Positions 1 through 8,900 of a stretch of DNA of 19,089 bases are shown one piece after another. The stretch comes from Minisyncoccota bacterium (GTDB lineage Bacteria; Patescibacteriota; Minisyncoccia; Moranbacterales; GCA-2747515). The stretch is taken from positions 1 to 19,089 of the forward strand of contig CALIRC010000021.1 of NCBI GenBank assembly GCA_938044295.1, given 5' to 3'. Numbering within the stretch: the first letter of the stretch is position 1; each line of letters opens with the position of its first letter. The notes beneath the pieces are model-generated. The model ran no database searches. It was not told the DNA's origin and worked only from the letters and a program-made list of their open reading frames with translations. A program made the position numbers and the translations under genes.

Positions 1-82
1 TGTCGCAGCCGCGAGAGTGTGCACTTGGGTGTTGGGTGGTTATTTGGAGATGGTATTATAACGCAAAATACGTCAAAACGTT

Positions 83-91
83 TGCTATACT
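83..91 (+). promoter_or_regulatory. Extended -10 promoter for pilB-like gene
   Basis: TGCTATACT matches an extended -10 (TGnTATAAT type), with no convincing -35. Transcription would start near 98, giving a leader of about 31 nt to the GTG at 129. The 8-bp arms actatact (88-95) and agtatagt (123-130) are exact reverse complements, so the start region could fold. Confidence 0.4.
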
Positions 92-128
92 ATACTCACG
101 GATATACGTGAAATAATCAGCAAGTATA

Positions 129-3100
129 GTGCTCACTTCATCACACACATTACGACAAAAAAGCATGTGTGACGAAGGCAAAAGTAAATGTCACAGGCAT
201 TTCACTCAACTCGCTCCAAATAAAAAGAAAAATATGGTCCGCATCATCCAAAATACCACACAAGCTCCAAACAAAAGAAAACAAAAACTCACAGATCGCC
301 TCACTAAGTTGCGACAAAAAGGAGGAGAAGACTACACAGCTCGCATTGCGAACAAACTCAACCTACCCTATGTGGACCTCCACATCATACCCATCGCGAG
401 CGATGATGTCTTAACGCTTCCAGAAAACATCGCACGTGACCTGAATATAGTATGCTTTCGCAAACGCGGCAACGAACTCACACTCGGTACACCAAACCCC
501 CAAGACAGACGTCTCCTCGAATACCTCGATCACATTTCTGTAAAAAATGGATGGGATATCATCTTAGCTGTAATCTCACCATCTTCACTTGCACGCGCTC
601 TGACGCAGTACAACCATGTCTACTTTGTCGACGCATTAAACACATTGAAAATAAATCTAACCGGCAAAGATCTTGAAGAATTTGAAAAAAGCATCGGAAG
701 ACTATTAAAGCTTGAGGATCAATCCACCTCTCTTTCTACAACAGAAATTCTCAACATTATTTTCTCTGGTGCAATCTCTATGGGCGCAAGTGACATACAC
801 ATTGAACCACAAAAAGAAAATATCCGCCTACGCTATAGAGTTGACGGTGTTTTAAGAGACATTGTCTCACTACCATACACAATCCATAAATCTATTACAG
901 CACGAGTAAAGCTCATGAGTGGAATGAAAATTAACATTCGTGACATTTCACAAGATGGTCGCTTTTCTTTTCAAGCAGTAGATAATCAAATTGACATGCG
1001 CGCAAGCACGATCCCAGGCAAAAACGCAGAAGGTATAGTATTGCGTGTACTAAATGCAACCAGCATCAGCAGCTCCCTAAATGAACTCGGACTGGAAGGT
1101 AAAGCATACAAGGATCTAAAAAAAACCCTCGGCAAAACTGATGGCATCATACTCACCACTGGACCAACAGGCTCTGGAAAAACAACGACACTCTACACAA
1201 TCATCAACCAAATCAAATCACCAGATAAAAAAATTATCACAGTCGAAAATCCCATCGAATATGAAATCGACGGCATTGTACAAACAGAAACAGCACACGA
1301 AGAAAATTTCACATTTGCAAACGCACTCCGCGCAATCGTCAGACAAGATCCCGATGTTATTCTAGTAGGGGAAATACGCGACGAAGAAACAGCGGATGTT
1401 ACGATAAATGCAGCACTAACAGGACATCTGGTACTCTCGACACTCCACACAAATGGAGCGACCACCACAATAGCGAGGTTATCAGAGCTGGGTGTGAAAC
1501 CGACACTCATGCCACCTGCAATCAACATCATCCTCGCACAACGACTTGTGCGCAAGCTCTGCGAATGCAAACAAGAACATATTCCAGCACAGGAAGTAGC
1601 AGATAATATCCTCAAAATGGTCGCGCTGATCTCCCCAAAAGCACAAGTTAAAGTCCCTACTAAAATAGAAAAGATTTATAAACCAATTGGCTGTGAAAAA
1701 TGCCACGGCTCAGGCTATAAAGGGCGTACTGGCATCTTTGAGGCATTGACGATTTCAGAAAACATCGAAAAACTAATTTTAGATTTTGCAGGTGAAACAG
1801 AAATCACAAAAACAGCCATCGAAGAAGGTTTCGTCACGATGACACAAGACGGAATATTAAAAGCACTCAAGGGCACTACATCAATCGAAGAAATCTGGCG
1901 CGTAACATCAGAATCAGGAGTGCTAGAAGAACTCTACGATAACCTCATGTCTCAGACACTCACAAAAAGACTCTTTATCAGCAAAGAAAAACAATTGGAG
2001 TCTGAATCAAAAGTAAATCAAATCGAAAGCATCGAAAATGCAATCGAAAATGCGAGCAGTGAGGACCTTCTAGCAGAGATTTTTACATATGCCTCACATT
2101 TACGCGCAAGTGATATTCATATTGAACCCGCTGAAGACAAAACGCAAATCAGAGTACGTATTGACGGTGTCTTACAAACAATTGCTCAGATCTCTAAATC
2201 GCAATATGTAAAATTACTTGCACAAGCAAAGTCTCTGGCAAACATCCCAACATCCATCCGCCAAGGCGTGTCCGACGGTCGCTTCGGCATCGTGCGTGAG
2301 AGCATGCAGGAGGATAGCGAAGACAAAAAAACAGACATTCGAATTTCAATCATCTTAGGCGGCTTTGGCGAAACAGTGGTCATGCGCATTCTTGAAAGAG
2401 CAAACGTAGGCAGTAACATAGAGTCTTTAGGAATCACACCGTACAATCTCAAACGTATAGTCTCCCAAGCACAGAAACCATACGGCATGGTACTCAACAC
2501 GGGACCAACAGGCTCTGGGAAAACAACAACGCTCTACAGTATACTAAATGTCATAAAAACGGATGCGATCAAAATAATCACCATCGAAGATCCCATAGAA
2601 TATCAAGTCAGCGGAATACTGCAAACACAAATTGACAAAAAACAAGGCTACACATTTGATACAGCACTCAAGTCTCTCCTCAGGCAAGATCCAGACGTTA
2701 TTTTAGTGGGAGAAATACGAGACGAAGAAACAGCAAATACTGCAGTAACTGCAGCCCAAACAGGTCATCTGATCATTTCCACACTACACACAAATAATGC
2801 CGTAAGCACCATACAAAGACTAAGCACCCTAGGCTTACAAGCACCTGATCTAATTGCAGCACTCAACTGCATCATGGCGCAACGACTAGTACGCAAACTC
2901 TGCGAATGCAAAAAACAAGTGCGCATAACACAAGCACAAAAAACAGAAATAGAAAAAGTGCTCGCAAGTATATCTCAAAAAATTACGGTAGAAAAAAAAG
3001 CACCAAAAATACTCTTTGCACCAGATGGTTGCGAAACCTGTAATGGCCTAGGGTTCCGCGGTCGCACAGTAGTCAGCGAGGTACTTCTCATGGACACAAA

Positions 3101-3254
3101 AATAGCCAATCTCATTGCAAACAGCGCACTAATAAATGAATTACAAAATCAAGCAATCGAAGATGGTATGCTAACCATGGAACAAGACGCAGTACTCAAA
3201 GCACTTGCAGGTGAAACAACTCTCGAGGAAGCACGTCGCGCAACCATGCTCTGA
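129..3254 (+). CDS. Tandem GspE/PilB-family ATPase (two ATPase cores in one chain)
   Basis: Secretion/type IV pilus assembly ATPase of the GspE/PilB family, but 1041 residues long where about 560-600 is usual. An N-terminal MshEN-like domain covers roughly residues 55-190. It is followed by two full cores at about 200-625 and 640-1041. Each core has ASDIHIEP, a Walker A GPTGSGKT (near 345 and 792), a Walker B/Glu box ILVGEIRDEETA (near 409 and 855), a His box STLHTN and a zinc-binding set (LCEC plus GCEKC or GCETC). Neither core shows a lost catalytic residue. The protein would power pilus extension or secretion at the inner face of the membrane. A fused pair suggests a pseudo-hexamer of three chains (inference). 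The start is uncertain: GTG 129 gives the longest frame, while ATG 165 and ATG 234 are alternatives and no clear Shine-Dalgarno decides. No pilin or PilC/PilT gene lies in the window. Confidence 0.93.
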   Translation: MLTSSHTLRQKSMCDEGKSKCHRHFTQLAPNKKKNMVRIIQNTTQAPNKRKQKLTDRLTKLRQKGGEDYTARIANKLNLPYVDLHIIPIASDDVLTLPENIARDLNIVCFRKRGNELTLGTPNPQDRRLLEYLDHISVKNGWDIILAVISPSSLARALTQYNHVYFVDALNTLKINLTGKDLEEFEKSIGRLLKLEDQSTSLSTTEILNIIFSGAISMGASDIHIEPQKENIRLRYRVDGVLRDIVSLPYTIHKSITARVKLMSGMKINIRDISQDGRFSFQAVDNQIDMRASTIPGKNAEGIVLRVLNATSISSSLNELGLEGKAYKDLKKTLGKTDGIILTTGPTGSGKTTTLYTIINQIKSPDKKIITVENPIEYEIDGIVQTETAHEENFTFANALRAIVRQDPDVILVGEIRDEETADVTINAALTGHLVLSTLHTNGATTTIARLSELGVKPTLMPPAINIILAQRLVRKLCECKQEHIPAQEVADNILKMVALISPKAQVKVPTKIEKIYKPIGCEKCHGSGYKGRTGIFEALTISENIEKLILDFAGETEITKTAIEEGFVTMTQDGILKALKGTTSIEEIWRVTSESGVLEELYDNLMSQTLTKRLFISKEKQLESESKVNQIESIENAIENASSEDLLAEIFTYASHLRASDIHIEPAEDKTQIRVRIDGVLQTIAQISKSQYVKLLAQAKSLANIPTSIRQGVSDGRFGIVRESMQEDSEDKKTDIRISIILGGFGETVVMRILERANVGSNIESLGITPYNLKRIVSQAQKPYGMVLNTGPTGSGKTTTLYSILNVIKTDAIKIITIEDPIEYQVSGILQTQIDKKQGYTFDTALKSLLRQDPDVILVGEIRDEETANTAVTAAQTGHLIISTLHTNNAVSTIQRLSTLGLQAPDLIAALNCIMAQRLVRKLCECKKQVRITQAQKTEIEKVLASISQKITVEKKAPKILFAPDGCETCNGLGFRGRTVVSEVLLMDTKIANLIANSALINELQNQAIEDGMLTMEQDAVLKALAGETTLEEARRATML

Positions 3255-3344
3255 CCCAATAAATGTGACACAAAAAAGATCCGCTAAATAATCACGTATA
3301 CATGCACAGCGCAAAGCATGGTATGTACGAGTAAGTCTAAGCTC

Positions 3345-3379
3345 AAAAAAAATCCCCCTCGTACATGAAGAAGATTTTT
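3345..3379 (-). terminator. Intrinsic terminator of the minus-strand RNA
   Basis: On the minus strand AAAAATCTTC (from 3379-3370) pairs with GGGGATTTTT (ending near 3348), a 10-bp stem with two G-U wobbles, followed by a run of T. On the plus strand those wobbles become A-C mismatches, so the hairpin favours termination of leftward transcripts. It fits the end of the RNA starting near 3633. Confidence 0.6.
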
Positions 3380-3633
3380 ATCGCGATTACAACAAGTGCA
3401 GTATAGCTTGATACTCTAAACACTGTAGACACAACCTGTGGAGCGTGTAAGCAAGAACACAGGGAGAAAAACCGTCGAGGAATAGCACAGCCGAAACCAC
3501 CCTACCCGATCTGGACATGTCTTTCCAATGCTTAGATATAAAGATAGAATACCCAAACATGCCTACAGAGTTTTAAGTACCAATCGCCTCATAGCGATGT
3601 CACACAAAAAATGAAAGGTCTTTTTTGATACGA
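3345..3633 (-). ncRNA. Probable small non-coding RNA of unknown family
   Basis: A consensus promoter (3640-3668, minus) and a strand-specific terminator (3345-3379) bound about 289 nt. The longest reading frame I find inside is about 58 codons (ATG near 3563), with no ribosome site and no protein-like character. Local folds are visible: a stem of cctgtg with cacagg (near 3437-3462), agtat with atact (near 3401-3416) and atcgc with gcgat (near 3583-3597). A nested long-range closing helix is possible from GCGATT (3587-3582) with AATCGC (3388-3383), plus GGTACT with AGTATC just inside. I looked for hallmarks of RNase P RNA, tmRNA, SRP RNA and 6S RNA by eye and saw none. It could be a lineage-specific regulatory RNA, a diverged 6S-like RNA, or the leader of a very short peptide. 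Boundaries are inferred from promoter and terminator only. Confidence 0.55.
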
Positions 3634-3639
3634 CTAACT

Positions 3640-3668
3640 AATATAGCATGCTTTGGATTTTATGTCAA
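3640..3668 (-). promoter_or_regulatory. Consensus sigma-70 promoter, minus strand
   Basis: Read on the minus strand it is TTGACA (3668-3663), a 17-bp spacer, then TATATT (3645-3640). This is the best full -35/-10 match I found in the window. No protein gene lies downstream on this strand before the terminator at 3345-3379. Confidence 0.65.
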
Positions 3669-3682
3669 GTATCTGCTATAAT
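3653..3682 (+). promoter_or_regulatory. ruvB promoter (extended -10)
   Basis: TGCTATAAT at 3674-3682 is a perfect extended -10, with a weak -35 TTGGAT at 3653-3658. The predicted start near 3689 gives a leader of about 29 nt to ruvB. Its spacer contains the -35 of the opposing minus-strand promoter, so both cannot be occupied together. Confidence 0.6.
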
Positions 3683-3717
3683 GCCTAAATCAAGCCATTA
3701 TTTGCCAAGAAAAAATT

Positions 3718-4755
3718 ATGCTGCACGACTCTACTCAGAAAAAAAGCGTACAAGAAACCGAAAAAAAAGCACCTACCACGAGCACACAAGATGAGAATAC
3801 TTCATTTGAAGTAACACTAAGACCACAAACACTTGAAGAATATGTAGGGCAAAAAACACTAAAAAAACAACTTCGTATTTTTCTCGATGCAGCCAAAAAA
3901 CGTGGTGATGCGCTAGAACACATACTGCTTTACGGACCACCAGGACTGGGCAAAACAACACTTGCTACAATCGTAGCTCGCGAAATGAACACAAACATCA
4001 AAACAACTTCAGGTCCAGCCATAGAACGCGTAGGTGACCTCGGTTCTATTCTCACAAATATGAGTGATGGCGATATACTTTTTATCGACGAAATTCATAG
4101 ACTCAACAAATCAGTCGAAGAAGTCCTCTATCCTGCAATGGAAGATCATAAACTCGACCTCGTCGTCGGCAAAGGACCAAGCGCCCAAGCACTACAAATA
4201 GATCTACCAAAATTTACGCTTGTAGGCGCCACAACACGCATGGGCGCACTCACCGGACCACTGAGAGATCGTTTTGGCGCCATTCATCGTCTAGAATTTT
4301 ATGACGCAGAGGAAATACAAAACATCATTAAAAGAAGTGCGCACATCTTAGAGACGCAAATTGACAACGAAGGAGCAAAAGTACTGGCACAAGCAGCAAG
4401 GCAAACCCCACGAATCGCAAATAGACTGCTTAAGCGTGCACGCGACTTCGCCGAGGTAGGTGATCATGGTACAATCACCAAAGATGTGGCGAAGCAGACA
4501 CTAGAAATGCTAGAAATTGACGACGCAGGACTTGAGCCCACTGACAGGCACTTCCTGACACTGATCATTGAAAAATTCGATGGCGGTCCAGTAGGGGTAA
4601 ATACAATCGCCAATGCTCTTTCGGAAGAAGTGCAGACAATAGAAGATGTCTACGAACCTTACCTCACACAAAATGGCTTCCTCGATCGCTCACCACGAGG
4701 TCGAGTTGCCACAAAACACGCATACAACTACCTTGGCTTTAAATACAAAAAATAG
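3718..4755 (+). CDS. ruvB: Holliday junction branch migration helicase RuvB
   Basis: AAA+ motor of the RuvAB complex that drives branch migration of Holliday junctions during recombinational repair. Its 345 residues match the usual length. The N-terminal region leads into LRPQTLEEYVGQ, as in RuvB. The Walker A is GPPGLGKTT (73-81), the Walker B is ILFIDEIHR (D124, E125), the sensor-1 segment is VGATTRMGALTGPLRDRFG, and the C-terminal winged helix contains DRSPRGRVAT. Its own extended -10 promoter lies 36 bp upstream. The start at ATG 3718 lacks a strong Shine-Dalgarno, but no in-frame alternative precedes the conserved domain more plausibly. ruvA is absent from the window and ruvC lies about 10 kb away. 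Confidence 0.97.
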   Translation: MLHDSTQKKSVQETEKKAPTTSTQDENTSFEVTLRPQTLEEYVGQKTLKKQLRIFLDAAKKRGDALEHILLYGPPGLGKTTLATIVAREMNTNIKTTSGPAIERVGDLGSILTNMSDGDILFIDEIHRLNKSVEEVLYPAMEDHKLDLVVGKGPSAQALQIDLPKFTLVGATTRMGALTGPLRDRFGAIHRLEFYDAEEIQNIIKRSAHILETQIDNEGAKVLAQAARQTPRIANRLLKRARDFAEVGDHGTITKDVAKQTLEMLEIDDAGLEPTDRHFLTLIIEKFDGGPVGVNTIANALSEEVQTIEDVYEPYLTQNGFLDRSPRGRVATKHAYNYLGFKYKK

Positions 4756-4822
4756 TAAAGCAAAAACCCTGCAAGGACAATGTCATCAAAAGAAGGATTC
4801 GCAACTAATTAAAATCACATAA

Positions 4823-5053
4823 ATGCAAACATTTGGTCTCATTTACATAGCGCTTCTTTTATGTATTCTTATAGCAGTAGTCATTGTCGTTTTTCATCTT
4901 ATGCGATATTCTCTCGATACAAAAATTGCGCTGCGCACAACAATCATTTTCGTAATCATCACAGCAATTCTCGTCATCTTGAATTTCTTTTTTTTCACAC
5001 AAATTCCTTTTAGCGACCTAAATCCAGTACCTACATCACCCCCTACCTTTTAG
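4823..5053 (+). CDS. Small two-helix membrane protein, unknown
   Basis: A 76-residue protein with two predicted transmembrane segments (about 5-27 and 38-58) separated by a short polar loop (RYSLDTKIALR), ending in a Pro/Thr-rich tail. I do not recognise a family. It starts 67 nt after ruvB on the same strand with no terminator seen between, so it may be cotranscribed. No close Shine-Dalgarno is visible; an AGAAGGA lies too far upstream (4791-4797). A mobile element copy begins three bases after its stop codon. It is probably real because of its clean hydrophobic pattern and same-strand position. Confidence 0.6.
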   Translation: MQTFGLIYIALLLCILIAVVIVVFHLMRYSLDTKIALRTTIIFVIITAILVILNFFFFTQIPFSDLNPVPTSPPTF

Positions 5054-5056
5054 AAT

Positions 5057-5177
5057 AGGACTTACGCACATGAGCGCAATTTTAAGCAAAATCAAGGCTT
5101 TTCACAAGCTGTAGTCTACTGATAATGAGTGAAAAACGTAGACTCTAACGACAAAGTACACCAAGTACATGAGTCCT
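5057..5177 (+). repeat. MITE-like element, copy 1 (subfamily A)
   Basis: The left end AGGACTTACGCACATGAG matches the other three copies. The right end (tacatgagtcct) is a decayed reverse complement. TA dinucleotides border the GGACTT...AGTCC core on both sides. The interior shares aaaatcaaggcttttcac and taacgacaaagtacac with copy 4. No reading frame of note. It sits directly behind the stop of the gene ending at 5053 and may affect transcription of the PH-domain gene downstream. Confidence 0.8.
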
Positions 5178-5226
5178 ACAGAGATAAGAATTATAAATCC
5201 GCCATTACAACGCTATCACAAAAAAA

Positions 5227-5826
5227 ATGCACCACGACTTTGATAAAATCATTCATTCCACTACGCATACCACAGAAAAAACGTATGCAATCGTCCATAG
5301 GCATTGGTTTGATCTTTTTTCGCGCTTTATACCAATAATTCTTTTTGTACTCACCACAACAGGCGTAGCATTTACCTTTTTAGGTCCACTATCAGAAAGC
5401 ATCGACACTCAGATCATACCAGTGATTTACTTCCTCGTATCATTTAGCTATCTCATCGCATGGATCTACAGTTTTTTCCTCTGGGTTGACTACTTCCTCG
5501 ATATTTGGGTTATCACAAGCGCACGCGTGATCAATGTCGAGCAAAAAGGCCTCTTCGCACGCAACACAAGTGAGCTAGACTACACACACATTCAAGATGT
5601 CACAAGTGAGATAGAAGGAATCATTCAAACTCTTTTTAACTACGGTGACGTCTATGTACAAACAGCAAGTAATGAAAATCGCTTTATGTTTCGTCATGTT
5701 GCCCATCCAGAAAAAATAAAAACGCTTGTCATGCATTTAAATCGCCAAGCAATCTCTAAAAGAGCGCACCCAGAAGCGCTAGTAAAAGAAGCCAAACAAC
5801 ACACAGAAAAACACGGCAAAGCCTAG
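5227..5826 (+). CDS. Membrane protein with bacterial PH domain (YdbS/bPH2-like)
   Basis: A 199-residue protein with a cytoplasmic N-terminus, two transmembrane helices (about 33-53 and 63-90), then a bacterial pleckstrin-homology-like domain (about 92-175). The segment DYFLDIWVITSARVINVEQ and the following GLFARNTSELDYTHIQDV are typical of this family, where a short strand-rich domain follows a helix pair. A basic helical tail ends the protein. The biochemical role of such proteins is poorly known; in YdbS/YdbT-type proteins they are membrane associated. Start ATG 5227 follows an A-rich stretch without a clear Shine-Dalgarno. MITE copy 1 fills most of the upstream gap. Confidence 0.8.
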   Translation: MHHDFDKIIHSTTHTTEKTYAIVHRHWFDLFSRFIPIILFVLTTTGVAFTFLGPLSESIDTQIIPVIYFLVSFSYLIAWIYSFFLWVDYFLDIWVITSARVINVEQKGLFARNTSELDYTHIQDVTSEIEGIIQTLFNYGDVYVQTASNENRFMFRHVAHPEKIKTLVMHLNRQAISKRAHPEALVKEAKQHTEKHGKA

Positions 5827-5868
5827 AGAGAACTACAAAAAAACCTAGAAAAACAGCATCACATGATG

Positions 5869-5877
5869 TGCTATAAT
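5869..5877 (+). promoter_or_regulatory. Extended -10 promoter for LTD protein gene
   Basis: TGCTATAAT is identical to the extended -10 of ruvB. No good -35 is seen. The predicted start near 5884 gives a leader of about 70 nt before the gene at 5954. Confidence 0.5.
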
Positions 5878-5934
5878 ATCAAGTTACTAAATTTTAATAA
5901 TAACGTTTCGAATACGGAGCAAAAAACGCACGAT

Positions 5935-5957
5935 AGGAGGAGTCGAAAATGCCATGA
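5935..5957 (+). promoter_or_regulatory. Strong Shine-Dalgarno feeding a two-codon upstream ORF that overlaps the LTD gene start
   Basis: AGGAGG at 5935-5940 lies 8 nt before ATG 5949, whose frame is only ATG CCA TGA (Met-Pro-stop). The TGA (5955-5957) overlaps the ATG of the long gene at 5954. The distance from AGGAGG to ATG 5954 is 13 nt, longer than ideal. Termination-reinitiation at the overlap is possible; alternatively ribosomes simply use 5954. Confidence 0.4.
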
Positions 5958-8900
5958 CACATATGAGGCACGCACGACCACGCATACTTCTTTTAACAGG
6001 TTTTTTTATTATTTGCACATTTTTGCCGCACTATGAATTAGATGCGCAAGAACACACATTCGAAGGTCTAAGGATAAATGAAATTCTACCAAATCCGGTA
6101 GGAAAAGATGCAGAAAATGAGTTTATTGAAATAATCAATACCACAGACAACACAGTAAGTCTCTCTGGGATCACTCTAAGCGATCGCACAGAAAAAAACG
6201 TCTACACTTTTTCACAAGAAGTAGCACTAGAGCCTCAGGACCTTCTCACGCTTTTTCACTCCAATGATTTCAATTTCACCCTCAACAACAACGGAGATGA
6301 TCTATTCTTACGTACTCCAGACAATACAACAATTGACACCTTTACCTACACAACCGCACAGGAAGGAGAGTCGCTCAATCGCGGCAACACACCTTACAGT
6401 GCAAAACCAACACCAAACGAGAAAAATCAGCTGAATCCCAATCTTAAAAATCCTACAAAAGAAAAAGAGGAGGTCACAAATGATATCAGTGAAGACACGC
6501 CAAAAGAAGAAGAAACAACAAATCCAAAAAACAACATTAACGACGACAATATACAGGAAAAAAAGGAAGTGCCAGAAAACCAAAATACACAGGAAAAACC
6601 CGAAAAAGAGAATGTACAAGATAAAACTATTTACCAAAAAATACTCATCAGTGAAATCCTTGTAAATCCATATGGCAAAGACACTGCGGGAGAATTTATA
6701 GAGCTCTACAATCCACACAAAACAGACATCACACTTGAAAATTGGAAACTACAAGACACATCGAAAAATGGTTCGTACACATTCACAGATAAAACGATAA
6801 AGGCGGAAAGTTACTACACCATATTCAGAAGTGAGTTCGGCTTCGCGCTAAACAACACAGGTGAAGAAAAAGTGATCCTAAAAAATCCTGAGGATACCAT
6901 ATCTGCAGAAGCCACCTTCACTGCACCAGCAGAAGGCATGAGTCTAAACTTCAGTAAAGCTGCATGGCTACCATCTATAACCATAACGCCAAATGCGATA
7001 AATAATGTCACACAAGCTCTAGAGTGCAGACAAACAGAAGAAAAAGACCACACAAACAATGAGCATGTAGAAATGGAAAAAAGTATAGATGAAAATACAG
7101 ACACAAATCAAAACACAGTCTCACAAGGCAATGCCGCAAACAAAAACAATGACGATGCATTGCCAAGCATTCTCATTTCAGAATTTCTCCCAAATCCCGA
7201 AGGTGCTGATAGCGAAAATGAGTTCATCGAGCTTTTCAACCCAAGTACGCAAGAGGTAAATCTCATTGGATGGACACTAAGTGATACATCAAAAGGTGGC
7301 AAATATACTTTTGATAAAGAAAAGGCAATTAAATCAAAAGGCTTTGTAATAATTTACAGAAAAGAGTTTACGTTTGCACTCAACAATACTGGTGAAGAAA
7401 AAATAACACTCACCAAACCAGGTGGTAAAATCTCAGATGAGACAGTATACTCAGAAACAGCACAGGGCAATAGCTACATAAAAGAAGGTGGCATATGGAA
7501 GCAAACAGAAAAACCAACACCAGGAGAGGAAAATATACTTCATATTGCAGAAATACCAAATAAGAATGAAGAGTCAATAAAAGAAGAAGGTAAGGAATCA
7601 GAAAAAGTCAATGAGAATGAAAATACAGATCAGCAATCAATTTCAGAAGAATCTTTCCCCACACTTTCCATTACAGAATTTCTGCCAAATCCTGAAGGGG
7701 AGGATGCACTGCAAGAATTCATAGAAATTTACAATCCACAGCAAGAAGCTGTAAATCTAAAAAATTGGACACTCAAAGATAATTCAAAGTCAGGCGCATA
7801 CACATTCAATGATAGAACTCTGCAACCAGGAGAATACACAGCCATCTATAGAAGCACATCAAAAATAGCACTCAACAACACAGGTGAAGAAAGAATTTTC
7901 CTCCTCACTCCTACGGAAAAAGTAGTAGCACAAGCTGTCTACAGCGCCTCCCAAGAAGGCATAAGCTATGCCTTCAGCAAAGAAAAATGGCAAGAAACGA
8001 CAACACCTACACCAGGTGCAGCAAACATTATAAGCGCCCCAATAGTCGAAGAGGAAGCCGCAGCCACAGAAGAAAAGTCTAAAATTCAAACAGAAGAAAA
8101 ACCAGAAACAACTATTCTCAAAAATTACCCAAATATTTTTCTAACTGAATTTCTCCCACAACCCAACAAAGAAAAAAACGAGGTAGAGTTCATAGAGCTC
8201 TATAATCCCACTGCAGAGGATCATAACTTATCACAGTGGATCATAAAAGATGCATCCAAAAACGGATCATACACTTTGCCAGAAAAATCAATCATCAAGG
8301 CAAGGTCATTTTTCCTCATAGAAAAACCAGCATTCACTTTTGCTCTGAACAATACAGGCAATGAAGTCATAACACTCATTGCACCAAATAGCAACACAAA
8401 AGACGAAGCGGCATACACAGGAAGTACGAAGGGATTTTCCTATGCTAGAAAAATTCTCTCACCAGATGAAAAATTTGTGCCCACAAGCACACCTACACCC
8501 GGCAAAGAAAATAACATCACAAACACAGGTACGGAAGTAACTGAAACAAAAGACGAAAATTCAGGACCATTTCTACCACTCATTCTCACAGAACTTCTAC
8601 CAGCACCAGAATCAGGCAAAGAAGAATACATAGAGATCTACAATCCAAACAACGAAGAAGTTGCACTAGAGGGATGGGAGCTTAGTGATGCATCGGTCAG
8701 AGGCATATACACATTTAAGGCAAGTGGAACTATAGATCCAGGCGCTTACCACACCATATATAAAAGTACATACAAATTTGCCCTAAATAATTCCGGCGCT
8801 GAGACAGTCACACTAAAAGATCCGTCAGGCAAAGAAACAAGCACTGTAAGCTATGACGGTGCGCAAACAAATGCATCATACAGTCGTGAAAACATCTGGG

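Noticed and set aside
1193..1615. 140-codon minus-strand frame inside the PilB gene
   Set aside because: Mirror of well-conserved ATPase coding sequence; no promoter or Shine-Dalgarno.
3328..3339. acgagtaagtct resembling the element's right end
   Set aside because: Only a few bases match and no left partner or interior is present; the spot is explained by arms of a local inverted repeat (atgtacgag/ctcgtacat).
5129..5338. 69-codon open frame overlapping MITE copy 1 and the PH-domain gene
   Set aside because: Runs through the repeat and then out of frame in a clear gene; no ribosome site and no protein-like pattern.
5949..5957. UGA recoding (Gly) making Met-Pro a longer protein
   Set aside because: TGA ends the pilB gene at its expected C-terminus, and the long frame at 5954 has a proper signal peptide; no sign of recoding.
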